64,000 bases of DNA from Fragum whitleyi. Taxonomy: Eukaryota; Mollusca; Bivalvia; Cardiida; Cardiidae. Numbering within the stretch: position 1 is the stretch's first letter; every line of letters starts with the position of its first letter. The stretch covers positions 47,262,854-47,326,853 of the forward strand of contig OX411551.1 of the NCBI GenBank assembly GCA_948146395.1, given 5' to 3'. A program made the position numbers and the translations under genes. Shown one piece after another: positions 1-11,700 of the stretch. The notes beneath the pieces were generated by a model. It had not been told where the DNA came from. It searched no databases and was given only the letters and a program-made list of their open reading frames with translations.

Positions 1-118
1 TCATTCATTCATTCATTCATTCATTCATTCATTCATTCATTCATTCATTCATTCATTCATTCATTCATTCATTCATTCATTCATTCATTCATTCATTCAT
101 TCATTCATTCATTCATTC
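1..118. repeat. (TCAT)n microsatellite
   Basis: A pure tetranucleotide run starts at the window edge, so its full length is unknown. It grades into sequence resembling the ATTCATTC stretch inside F1 element arms. It probably arose by expansion inside an F1 copy, since 'ccattcaacccatttaaaaacgcttcaaa'-like arm sequence follows at once. Confidence 0.95.
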
Positions 119-1182
119 TTTTATTTATTTATTCAAACACTCGCCATTCAACCCATTTAAAAACGCTTCAAAAATACTAAAGAAATGAACAAATTTATAT
201 GAATCCCTGGAAGAATTCCGCGATATTTCTGACGTGCTTGAGTTTGGAAGTGTCTGACTGATTCGGAGATGATAATTTGTCATTAGATATTAATCGAAAT
301 ATTTTCGTAGAGGTGCATTCATATATTCAATCTATGAATTGAATCTATTGAATCTGTGGTTTGTCAATTAATAATATTTTCTTTACTAAATTACAAGTTA
401 TTTCTAGATCGATATTGTATCGTGTGCTATATTCTGAAAACCGAATTAATGTCCACAGAAAACAGTTTCCCATCTTCAATATTGAATGACTTAATGTAAT
501 CCAACAATTAGCCCGAACTATATTTTCTTATGTCATCACTGCTTCAGATTCCCGTTGCTAACAAGGAAAAGAATTTTATAAGCATAACTTTCATTCTAAT
601 CCTTATTGATTTGTAAATTATATTATGTGTCATGTTGTGATTATTCTTTCAATAAAAATATGTTTAAACTGACTGATTCGTGAAGACGTAGAAATCTATC
701 TTTAACAACTTTACGTATTGATCTATCTATTTAAAGGTAGATTATAGATATCGCTATTTCTGGTAACCCTTACCGTAATTGAAATTAAAGATTTTGTTGA
801 CCTTTAATAAAAAGCGAACGCTTCGATATATTTTTTAACATCCCTTCAATTTCATTCAAAAATCACTCATTACCTTTCATTCCAAATTAATTTTACAATT
901 ACCAATCTCATCAATTTCAAAATGATCTTAAATGGTAACTTCCCCTAAGTTTAAGTCTCGCGCATATATCATTGTTTGAAATATCGAGCGGAGGCTTTTT
1001 TGATACAATTTCTTTTTTCATTAATTATTATATTGATTAAAATTACAGTCAATCTTGCTCGAGCGACCTCGTCTATTAAGCGACCATTTTCATTGAGCGA
1101 CCGTTTTTAAAATCCAATTTTATTAATCAAAATATCTAAAAAAAGTGGGTATGGTTGGTCTAAAAATTATTGAAAACGAACC
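119..1182. other. Non-coding; decayed F1 arms
   Basis: No exon-like sequence was found. The stretch at 119-200 resembles an F1 right arm. The stretch at about 830-915 resembles the inner F1 arm (CCCTTCAATTTCATTCAAAA). It is probably intron of gene A, since the gene A terminal exon lies just downstream. Confidence 0.5.
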
Positions 1183-1250
1183 CTATGTTGTTTAAACCAC
1201 CCACGAGAATCGTCTCATTGCGACGATTCTTTTGAGTTTTAACAACATAG
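1183..1250. repeat. Short hairpin repeat
   Basis: The ends are inverted (CTATGTTGTTTAAA against TTTTAACAACATAG). An inner inverted pair, GAATCGTC/GACGATTC, lies around 1207-1230. It looks like a hairpin MITE remnant. No clear target duplication was identified. Confidence 0.6.
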
Positions 1251-1359
1251 GATTATTGATAATTTCACAATTATATGTATATTTAATGAGAAAGGTCTGT
1301 TTTTTTTTAATTTGTAATTAAAACGTGTATAAAGCGGCCATTTCCTTTTAAGTCCGCCT

Positions 1360-1620
1360 TTCTGGGCCCAAGGTTATAAAACTTTTCTCAGGCTCAGGCT
1401 CAATTTTCTCAAATATCAAATCTAAATAAATGTATGAAAATAAAAGATAATATTAATAAGTTGTTATTTATAACAACTTATTAATATCATCTTTTATGTT
1501 AATACATTTAAATGAGTAATAAAACAGAATTACAGCTTTAATCTAAAATTGAAATTTGAGAAAAGTTTGAATTGAGCCTGAGCCTGAGAAAAGTTTTATA
1601 ATCTCCGGTCCAGAGGTCCC
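1360..1620. repeat. Hairpin MITE with GGCTCAGGCTC arms
   Basis: A perfect 32-bp inverted pair lies at 1374-1405 and 1570-1601, containing AGGCTCAGGCTCAATT. The centre (about 1443-1496) folds again: AATAAGTTGTTA against TAACAACTTATT. A diverged relative lies at 56443-56690. The element ends only about 50 bp upstream of the gene A terminal exon, inside its last intron. Confidence 0.75.
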
Positions 1621-1669
1621 GTCAGTGGTCGCCTAAAACAAATTTTACTGTATTATCATTATATTGCAG

Positions 1670-1792
1670 GTAGGAAAAGGCGACACCTCTGACAAGTACA
1701 CGTTTCTGGAGTACTGCGGTATGTCCCAGAAGTACAAATATCTATCGATAGGGACCGGTTACTCAGGACAACCGACCTTCAGATTTCCATAA
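1670..1792 (+). CDS. Gene A, terminal exon: end of Methyltransf_FA-like domain
   Basis: This exon of 41 codons including TAA is preceded by a good acceptor (ATATTGCAG, AG at 1668-1669) in phase 0. The peptide starts VGKGDTSDKYTF and ends PTFRFP. It aligns without gaps to the terminal exon of gene B (40189-40311, also 41 codons) with about half of the residues identical, including VGKG, Y.YLSI and the cysteine. It is therefore the last exon of an upstream tandem paralogue. The VGKG start matches the strand that follows the FW-I motif in Methyltransf_FA domains. Earlier exons lie left of the window. Confidence 0.85.
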   Translation, partial: VGKGDTSDKYTFLEYCGMSQKYKYLSIGTGYSGQPTFRFP

Positions 1793-2348
1793 CACTTCTC
1801 GTGCTATTTACGTTATTCTGTTGTTGTTAGGCTTTGATGAACGGTATAGACTATAACATGTCTGTATACATACATTCAGTCTTTATAGGCTATAAATATA
1901 ATACGTATTTAGCGTTCTGTATGAAAATAAATATCTAACGAGGTTTGGGGAATTTCTGATTATCGAGGCTCAGCCGAGACAATTATCAAATCCCACAACC
2001 GAGTTAGATACGTTCTCATACATTACACTAAGTACGTATGATATTTACCTTAAAACCTCTATTTGCCTTGTTTTTGTCAATGTTTCTAACAGAAATGCAA
2101 GTTTTTTTAAAAATAACCTCATTATTTTATTGTTCTAAGAATATCAATGTGATATCATAAAAAATATCATATTGGATGTTATCACACGGATATTTGTATA
2201 GTTATGAGATAAATCGAATTAACGAATGAATTAATAGGTGCACAATTCCTTTGTTGATTGATAGTGACATCCGCAACCATATGGGGATAAACAAAAGATT
2301 CAATTTCAAACAATTTACATTGTCCATACAGATGTATTTCCGCCGATA
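1793..2348. other. Gene A 3' UTR and intergenic
   Basis: No other exon was seen. It holds the candidate polyadenylation signal at 1926 and then AT-rich sequence up to an F1 element. Confidence 0.4.
1926..1931 (+). promoter_or_regulatory. Candidate AATAAA polyadenylation signal, gene A
   Basis: An exact AATAAA lies 134 bp after the gene A stop codon, a normal distance. No transcript evidence is available, and AATAAA is frequent by chance in AT-rich DNA. Confidence 0.4.
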
Positions 2349-2763
2349 CAGTTGACATCATCGTGAAATTGACAAGGTGAAAAATTTTGGAATGATATTG
2401 AATGAGTGCCATGAGTGAGGTCTCAGTGAAATTAAAGGGGGCAATCCAATATCTCTACTTTTCTTCAGACTGACCAAAATTTGCGATATTAATTACTTAC
2501 CTTTTTATAAAAAATTGCTAACAAGTTCTTTAAATAGCTTCCTTTTCCTGTAAGAACGGACCAGACGCTTTTAATTTCAGTAAATCGCGCATTTTCTAGC
2601 CATTTTTATTTTGAATGTAGTTGTGGATCTTATCCTTTTTAATGATTTTTGAGAGTTTTTGAATGGTTTGTCTGAGTGTTTTGCTTGAATGAATGGAGCG
2701 CCGAAAGAGTGATTTAAATGGTTTTGATTGGGATAAATGTCAATTTTACGATTTCACAATCTG
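2349..2763 (+). mobile_element. F1 MITE copy
   Basis: The left end is CAGTTGACATCATCGTGAAA and the right end is the inverted form, finishing ..CAATCTG followed by TA. TA also precedes the left end, as expected for Tc1/mariner-type insertion. The inner arm contains the 'aaagggggcaatccaatat' block that opens the internal palindrome, here degraded. No coding capacity. Confidence 0.75.
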
Positions 2764-2779
2764 TAACACTGACATGTAG

Positions 2780-2945
2780 AATAGATAACAGTTGAAACAT
2801 CATTAAATTGAAGAGGTGGATGTTTTGAAGAAATTGGAATTAAAGAATGTGGGCTGTTAGTGAAAATTAAATTAAAAGAGCATCGTAATATTTGTCAAAG
2901 TGAATGGTTCGAAAATGATATTGAATAAGTGTGTAGCGCGTGTTA
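2780..2945 (+). mobile_element. Degenerate F1 left half
   Basis: ACAGTTGAAACATCATTAAA followed by 'gaagaggtggatg' and 'gaataagtgtgtagcg' tracks the F1 left arm with many changes. The right half is absent. Confidence 0.45.
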
Positions 2946-3059
2946 AAAGTAACTCCGCTAACGGTTAAAATCGATCTAAAGAATTTAAAGAAGGAATCTG
3001 AAAGAGGATGTACTGAGCATTATTTTTTCTGACTCGACAACCAATGGTACAGTTAATTA

Positions 3060-3477
3060 CATCGTGAAATTGACATTTTACTTAATCAGAACCATTCTAA
3101 ATCGCTCACTCAGCGCTCCATTCATTCATTCATTCCAAATACTCACTCAAACCATTCAAAAACGCTCCAAACTAACTGAAAAACATATAACAACAACTTC
3201 GTTAAAAAAAGATAATAGCTAGGAAAAATATCAGGATTGAAATCGTTAGCGTCTGATAGGTTCTTGAAGAAATAGGGAGCTATCTAATGAACTTGTATGC
3301 ATATTTTATTAAAGGGAGGGCATCAATATTGCTAATTTTGTTCATCCTGAAAAAATTTGCACTACTGGATTACCTCCCGTTAAATTCACTCAAAAGTTGC
3401 TCCACATACTCATTCAATTTCATTCCTATATCATTCCAAAATCATTCACCTTGTCAATTTGACGATGTATTTAACTG
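3060..3477 (-). mobile_element. F1 MITE copy
   Basis: The element is flanked by TA on both sides. The left end is CAGTTAATTACATCGTGAAA and the right end ..GACGATGTATTTAACTG. The internal palindrome (GGGAGGGCATCAATATTGC against GATTACCTCCC) sits near the right end, so the element is inverted relative to the 2349 copy. An open reading frame across this region is not a gene. Confidence 0.85.
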
Positions 3478-3559
3478 TACCCGTGTAATCAGCCTGAACA
3501 GAATTAAAAGAATGAACCTGAAAGAACACGTCCTAAGCATCATTTCTGTGGAATTTGGT

Positions 3560-4500
3560 TGAATTCCGACCAGTAGTTTGAGAGAAGAAAGAAAATATTA
3601 AAAGCACGGACGGACGAACAACGGACAATAGCCAACTGAACCCCGTCTATGTGAGCTAAAATTTAATAAAGAGGACCAGAATAACGCTAAACCACTCGCC
3701 TGAATTTTATAAGTTCAGTTGGTCTCGCCCAATTAACATTCTATTACAGTTGCGTGCAATTTTGACTGGTTGTTGAGGAGAAGATGGTATTCAAAGAATT
3801 GAAAGTGAAAATAGGCCCCACTCTGCCACGCCAACGTTTATGGTCCAATCAGAATATCACAGAAAATGAAAAGGGTCACCAAAAGTACAATCTGACAAGG
3901 TTTCATTCAAAATAGTCTTCTGGATTAGAGGGTGTTGCTGTCCATATAATTCGTAGTGAAAAAATACTCCACTCGCCACGCCCATATACACTGACAGAGC
4001 GGAGTGATGCGAATCTAATTTCAAGAAAGGTCATCAAGAAACATTCATACAAAGTGTGGTTGAAATTGTCAAATTGATTTGGGAGAAAAAGCCATATATA
4101 AATTTTCAAAGTGGGAAAAAACACCACCCTGCCACGCCCATATTGGGGGTCAATAAAAATTTTACGATCCAGTTTTGAGGAGGCTCGCCGGGGGTTCATT
4201 AGTGCTATGAATAGTACAAATTCGCCCAATGATTATATAGGAGATGTATAAAGGTTCCGCGGTCAAAAACCACCCCGCCTTGCCATGCTCATATTTTCAA
4301 GTCAATCGAAATTTCACGAACAAGGCTTGAGAAGGATTACCCACAGAAAATTGTTTCAAGTTCGGTTGAAATCCACCCATTGGTTAAGGAGAAGAAAATG
4401 ATTGAAGAAATGTTGAAGCCTCGACGGACAAAAGGTGATCACAATTCTCACATTTGGCACGTTTTGCTAAGGTGAGCCAGAAATCAGGAAAAAATTATTC
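3560..4500. repeat. Tandem-modular repeat block (type M1)
   Basis: Diverged ~150-bp modules recur. Shared phrases include 'aaaataggccccactctgccacgcc' and 'gggtcaccnaaggatcattca..agtttcattgaaat'. The same type forms longer arrays at 35540-36140 and 36940-38840. The GGACGGACGAACAACGGAC end lies at about 3607-3627. No coding evidence. Confidence 0.65.
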
Positions 4501-4676
4501 GGTTTAAATGACGTTTCAAAGCATTTTAAACGATTGTATGGCGTTTGTGAATACTTTCTAAGCGCTTTTGGACGATATGAATGAATAATTTGATTGCATT
4601 AGATGGAGCGCTGAGAGAGCAATTTAGAATAGTTTGAATCGTCGTGAATTTCAATTTGACAATGATATTAACTGTG
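4500..4676 (+). mobile_element. F1 right arm remnant
   Basis: The phrases 'atggagcgctgagagagcaatttagaat' and 'tttcaatttgacaatgatattaactgtg' match the F1 right arm. The left half and palindrome are missing. Confidence 0.55.
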
Positions 4677-4799
4677 TATGTACCTTTTTTTACTTGGCAA
4701 GTTTTATAAGGTTTATTGCTGTGTGCTGAACTAGATTTCGAATCATTTTATATGAATATGTATCCAAAAATAACCTATTTAAACAAGGTGTGCATAAAG

Positions 4800-5190
4800 A
4801 AAAACACTACATCTGGAATCCTCGGCGATTTTACGGAATAGACCTCGGGAATATCAAGGGCGCAGCCACAATTGCGTGTCGGTTCGCATATGTGTTACAA
4901 ACATCAACGATCCCGCAATGTAAGAAATTGCATAAGACAAAATAAACGATATAATAAAAGTTGGCATATTATTATTTGAAAACATAACGCAGTGTTTTTG
5001 TCATCTGATATTAATATGCCTTAAGGTTTTCCAACGACAATCGAAAAAAATTTACAAAAAGGTCAATCGTTTTAAGTAATCGAATGACCACCAGAAGCCG
5101 AATTTTCTTGAAATTGACCTGAAATTACTACACTTAACGTCCGAGACACTTTCCAGAATACGGAAAACCCCAAAGGATGTTTCGAAAAAG
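4800..5190. repeat. Dispersed repeat R4, copy 1
   Basis: It shares a long collinear segment with 10725-11136: CCTCGGCGATT.TACGGAATA, 'cgcagtgttt', 'tcatc', 'ccacagac/ccaacgacaatcg'. It lies just downstream of the OATP stop codon. It is probably a decayed transposon; no coding capacity was seen. Confidence 0.55.
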
Positions 5191-5461
5191 AAAACACTAT
5201 AGATGAAAGTAAAATCGAAACAGTCAGGGCTTTTATTTAAACGAACAAGAATTTGAAAGGTAGTCGAATTAGAATAACACCTCGATTAAATGCAGAATGC
5301 CTTTTCGGGTTGACAAAGGAAACATGAATTCTTTGGAAATTTTCCTACAAATTATGTTATTTATAATTATTCTTTTAAATTTGTCTTGGTAGTCGAATGT
5401 TTGTTCGAATAACAGCATATTGTAAACATTGATAAGGAATTATGTAAATGGGTATCCCGTT
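5191..5461. other. Downstream flank of OATP gene
   Basis: This is the expected 3' UTR of the minus-strand transporter. A minus-strand AATAAA lies at 5232-5237, about 225 bp past the stop. A second AATAAA overlaps the stop codon itself (5461-5466) and is too close to act. No other feature was seen. Confidence 0.4.
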
Positions 5462-5757
5462 TTATTCTACATCATTGAACGATGAATTTACAAAAGTTTC
5501 ACCATTTCCCACTTTTGTCTTTTCGTTTTCAAGATCTATTTCAGTTTCAACTTGTTTAGGTGGCTTATAAAACCAAAAGGCACAGAAGAAAAATATTAAA
5601 GAAAGTATTTTTGTAACGATGGTGATGATAAAGTAGTTCCGGCTCACGACGGAAATGTCATATATCCAACAGGAAGTATTCTCGCCACAGTCGTTTTTCC
5701 AGGTCAAACATCCGGCATCTGTTGCAGCTCCGTATATAACTGACCCTGGGACTGTTC
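5462..5757 (-). CDS. OATP last coding exon
   Basis: It begins after TTTAAATACAG and completes a split Gly codon. It opens GTVPGSVIYGAATDAGC, the usual OATP segment leading into the final helix, and holds five cysteines. A hydrophobic helix follows (YFIITIVTKILSLIFFFCAFWFY). The polar tail is acidic, ends SSFNDVE and then stops with TAA. The tail has no PDZ-ligand-like end that I recognise. Confidence 0.9.
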
Positions 5758-8700
5758 CTGTATTTAAGAGACGAAGAAAAAAATGAATTCGTAAAGGTTT
5801 ACAATTGAAAAAAAAGTCTAATCACACTGTATGAATACGCGACGCGTATTCATACATAAATGTGATTAGATTTTTATCGTCTAAAGTATCGGATTCATAT
5901 ATGCAATAATTATGATCTATTAATTTAATCATCATTTATTTTATAATTGTTTACCCCTTTCTCACTTCATGTCTCCTTACACTTAAACGGAATTTTCTTC
6001 ACTTCTTAAATTTTAATATATTCATACAGAAAATTCATGGTTTTAAGAAACTAAAAGCTTTGTCACACTGTATGAATACGCATACATGTAGCAAATTGAT
6101 AACTTAGGTGAATATGATCAAACAAACCATCGCGATTCAAGAAGGAAAAACATTTTTTCCCCATTTTTATCTAGTAAATAGTAAATTTTATTTGTTTCTA
6201 CCATTTTTGATTGACTAATTTTTCCAGCATTCTGATTGACTAAAAATGGGTTTAATCCTCAATTATTCCGAAATGGGTGAGACTTGTATTTTGCAAAACC
6301 CATTACCAAATCATTCATATCTAATAAACTGATAACAACTACATACGTATAATGTACAACCAATGGAAATAAACATTGTTTCTTAACCTTAGAGACCAGT
6401 TCAATATAGAATGTCTCGTTATTATTCCTATTTTCTAGGGGTTTTAAAAATGCAACGTTTCTTTTGTGGTTCAGTATAAAAACATTTTCTCTTACCTAGA
6501 AGCCGGATAAAGAACCGATTTGACCCACACATAATGGTGCGATGGTTTTCATCGATGGACCTACAGTACACCAAAATAAAAGACATCAGTGTCCGTCTGA
6601 TAAAAAAACAAAACATTGGTTAAAAATAACAGGAAATTAATTCAGCAAATTCTGGTTGTTGTTTCAATTTGGTACTAATCAACTTTTAATTCAAAATCGA
6701 TCAAAATAACCTACGATTTTATTGGCTGGTGTGGATTTTTAAGTGTACGATTGGTTCACGAAGACTCACAAACATAAAAATACGTAAATTTTATTAAATG
6801 GAGGTAATAAATATAGCTAATATTTGTTACACTTAAACAAAATTATCGATATCGGATTACCTCACTTGAATTTCACTCAAAGCTCGCTCCACACACTCAT
6901 TCAATTTCATTCTAAAATCATTCCAAAATCATTCATCTTGTCAATTTCCCGATGTGCAAAACTTTAACATAAATGATAATCAGACCGGAATTTGAGTCAT
7001 ATATTCCTTTTTTTCTGTTCGCATTTGGTAACTTCGATTTGCCCGTCAGGAAAGTACTTGAAAGTGTAACTTGCGCGCAATTAAAACTACCCGATATTAC
7101 CTACAGATTACCAACCTGAGAACTGCTTGTTCGGCCGGTACATCGGCGGCCAAAGTAAAGAATGTAAGTAAAAACAACAACACCATGAAAATATACAATA
7201 AATTACAACTGGTCTCACAGCTCCCTGTCGTTATCATTGATACGTTCCCGGGTGGTGTGTCGATACATGAACAGTTTTCGAATTCCTAGAAATAAAGAAA
7301 TGGTAATTGAATTGAGAGTACTTTCAAGACAACGGTTGCATAGCATTATTATGCATTCATTTTGAGGAAATTGGTATCTTAAAAAGTGTATTTGTTTAAT
7401 TTTTTAAACTTAATTTGGTATTTTTTTTATTTTATCGAATTCTTCAAAGCAAAGACACATATGCCGGGGACCCGAACAAAGGACTCAAACATAATAAGGA
7501 ATTAATTTGAATGTAATTAAAGGGTCTCGTCTGTGAAAGATTTGCATAAGCCCACTTACATGTATTATTCGTAGCTTGTTTAAATTAAGAAATATGTGTG
7601 CAAAATGAACAACCTTTTTTGTGATTGTGTTAACATATGTCGATGGGTAAATTGCATATGATTAAAAGGAAAAAGTGGGATTAAGAGGCTTTATTTTTGT
7701 GGTATAGAACAGTTAAAAACGTGATTCTAAATCACTCACAGTATCGCCACTTGAACTAACGCATCCCGCGTGACATGGTGAGAAGTACTGGGCGCCATTT
7801 TGGTCACATGACGCAACATAAAATTCCGTGGTGCAGGAACATCCGGTATTGCAGGTTGATATCAATGATATGTCGTTTGCGCTGTAAAGTAGATAATTAT
7901 ATCGATAATACTCGCTTGTTTCAGTGCAAGATCGATGTATATTTCGTTGGGTGAACGACAAAAGCTATATTTTCACGAGTGGTGGAGCCACGAGTGAAAA
8001 TGTAGCTTCTGTTGATCACGAAATAAAAAATCAACCAATCTTACTCGGAAAACAAACAATGAGACAAAATGCGAAAAGATTTGGATATATTTTCTTAAAG
8101 CGCGTTGTTTTTCACGTAATTGCTTTGCAGCGTTCATGATGACGTCACTGATTGCGCTCAGCTTTGATAACACCAAATAGGAAGAAATGAACGAAAGCGG
8201 AAAATAGGTTATTGATAATTTCACTGGTTAAGCGCTGAGTTCATTAAATTTTCCGGCATATAATCAAATGCCCTATATTCATTCAATATAAACCTAATTT
8301 GTCATTTATCCCATACATAGTGCATTGAGAGGGGAAGTGAATAATCATTTGTGCGTACGAGATTTCAGTAACACAAATGATAATCTAGTGTTTTTCCTCG
8401 AAAATCCACCGAAAAGCATGAAAGAAAATTTCTTTCGTCTGATCTTAACCGAGTTTAATATGTCTATCCGTCATTCCGCCATTTTGTCCTTTCGTAACTA
8501 AATTTGTCCAGAGAATATCTCCTAAAGTATAAATCAACCCGATACTTCACAGGTGGTTAGATCTCATTGGGGAGAAGTGCAGTGAACAAGAATCATTACT
8601 ATTAATTGCTTATTTTTTAGTGTTTTTTATCTTTATTGTTATGTTAAAGACTTTTTTCCAGAGCATATCTCCTAAAGTCTATACTTGCTATTACTTTGAA

Positions 8701-11700
8701 ACTTCACAGGTGGATAGGTCTCATTGAGGGGAATTATAGCGCACATGGCCATAACTCTTGCTTGATCTATTTTGAGTTGATTCCTTTGCTATTTACAGAT
8801 TTAGATTTTGAGTTAATGCCCTTGCTATTTACAGATTTAGGTTTCGTCCAAAATATATCTCTACCACCTACAGTTAACAACATCGTGAAATTGACAAGGT
8901 GAATGATTTTGGAATGATTATGGAATGAAAATGAATGAGTGTGAGGAACGAGTTTTGAGTGAGCTTAATGGGAGGTAATCCTCTTTCGGAAATTTTGTTC
9001 AGGATGAACAAAATTTGCGATATTGATTACCTCCCTTTAATAAAAAAATGCATTCAGGTTCTATACACAGCTTCCTATTTCTTCAAGAACCTATGAGACG
9101 CTAACAATTTAAATTATGTCAGTGAAATCGCGATTTTTCTCTATCAAAATTTATTTTGAATGACGTTGTTGATTCTATATTTTTCAATGGGTTTGAGCGT
9201 TTTTGAATGATTTGAATGAGTGTTTGGAATGAATGATTTGAGCGCTGAGTGAGCGATTTAGAATGGTTTTGATTGAGATGAATGTCAATTTCACGATGTT
9301 TTTAACTGTATCAACATAAAACTTCACAGAAGGAGAGATCTCTTTATGGAGAAAGTCAGTGCTTAAATAACATACAGTTAACAACATAGTGAAATTGACA
9401 ATCCATCCGATCAAAATCGTTCTAAATCATTCACTCAGCGCTCCATTCACTCATTCCAAACACTCACTCAAATCGATCAAAAACGCTCCAAACTCACTGA
9501 GAAGCATATGACAACAACTTCGTTCAAACTAATAATAGCTGGGAAAAAAATCGGGATTTCACTTATTCAATTGAAATTGTAGAGGTCTGATAGGTTCTTG
9601 AAGAAATAGGGAGCTATCTAATGAACTTGTTTACATATTTTTATTAAAGGGAGGTTATCAATATTGCTAATTTTGTTCATACTGAACAAAATTTGCAAGA
9701 CTTGATTACCTCCCATTATTTCACTTAAAAGTCGCTCCACACACTCATTCATTTTCATTCCTAAATCATTCCAAAATCATTCACCTTGTCAATTTCACGA
9801 TGTTTTTAACTGTAACTCTTGCCCTTTGCTTCTTAAATAGTTTGTTTTTTGACCTTTGGATTACACTGAAAGAATAATTGCTATGAACTTCAAACTTCTT
9901 ATGTGGATACATCTCTCTATAAGTAGAATTGAGGGACGAATAAGTTAAAATTCTTGCTTGATTTAGAGGTCGAATGTATTGAGAAGAAGCATAATTTACA
10001 AGAACACTATACATGTATGTAGCTGGCTTCAGTATTCCTAAAGGAAGTCGTCAACTTTGGAACATTCAACATCTACTCGTAAATTTGACTCGTTCCAGAA
10101 TTTATCGTTTACTCTAATTTACAACTACTTCTGTCAAACGTGTGATTACATCGTTAGTATCCTGGTTATGGCGTTATTCTGTTCGTTTTGTTAAATCCTT
10201 GCTTGTTAAATATTATATGTCATGGACACCTTTTTAGTAGTGCTTAATAACTGTGGGGTAAGTAACAATTCTTTCGATTATCTGGCTTCAGCCAGTATTC
10301 TGCCCACATATTGACCTATTATGGCGAGGCTCAGCCGTGACGTTAACGAGTTTACCTTTGAATAAGCAAGATTAAGTCAAAGGTTTGTTTGAAATTATTG
10401 TATACAAATATAAAGCTACTTTATCAAGAACTTATGCAAAGGACCGTTTTCAAGGCGTAGTCCTACCAGGCCAAAATTAATCAACCAAAACCATGGAAAT
10501 TTAACATATTTGCTTACCTTTCTGAATATGCCGTATTTACACCTTTGATCTGTTTCTGCTCACAAGTAGCGAAAATGAAGGCAGAGCAAAATGAGCTGAT
10601 TAAACACACGATGAAACAGAATTTCAACATTCCTTTCACTTTGAGTTTCAGACAACGACAGAAGAACCCACCGAATGAAATACCACCGGCCAGACCCAGG
10701 ACCGTTGGGATACCTGTATTAGAGAATGATACAGTTACATCAATCGGGAACCCTCGGCGATTCTACGGAATAGACCTCGGGCGCAGCCATGAAAGCGCGT
10801 CATTTCCCACGTGGGATTTTATGACGTCACAAATACCAACGATCCCGATAAGGATGACGTTGATTGAAACAAAATCATCAAAAGAATGAAAGTGGGCACA
10901 TCATAATTTGAAAAACAAAACGCAGTGTTTTACTGCGTTTTGTCATCAAATTAAAATATGCCCCAAAGTTCTCCACAGACGATCGAAAAGAATTAACAAG
11001 ATCTGATTTTCTCCAAGCGTATTAAATAACCGAAAAACCACAGACAGCCGAATTACCTAAAAACTGACCCAAATTACTACACTTACGTCCGAGGTACTTT
11101 TCAGTTTGCGGAAAAGTCCGAGCGATGTCCCGAATGACAGTTACATGTGAGAACATCGTGAAATTGACAAGGTGAATTATTGCGTTTGAATTCAGAATAA
11201 AATTGGTTGAGTGACATGCGTGAGTTTTGAGTGAAGTTAATTCAATTTCGCTAAAGTCGTTCAATACGAATCAGATATTTCCAAAAGCAAGCAAGTTGGG
11301 GGAATAATGAATGTTTTCAAGCGATTCGAAGTTGTTGGTATTTTTTAAGTAATACCTGCCCTTTATAGAGTTGTTAGGAATAAATGAATGAATAGAGCAC
11401 TGATTTAGGTAATTTAGGATGGTTCTGGTCGGAATATCTGTTTTACAACGTTCTTACAGCATGATAAAATACTTTTAAACACTAACATAATAAAGGTTCA
11501 TGTACACATTTAAACTTTCAACTCAAAATTGTTTTTGACGGTCAGTAAATATTCTAGATGCACAGTGGTTGATTTAAATGATTAAATAACAATTTTCGAC
11601 ATATTTTATCAATTAACATTATATATATATCACATTCAATAACGTGTGTTGTATATCCCCGTGAAAGCATGTGCAAAACCGAGTAGGAATAATAATATTT

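Noticed and set aside
10545..10889. Plus-strand 114-codon open frame
   Set aside because: It is antisense to the OATP exon 10518-10713 and continues into the R4 repeat; no domain and no splice logic on the plus strand.
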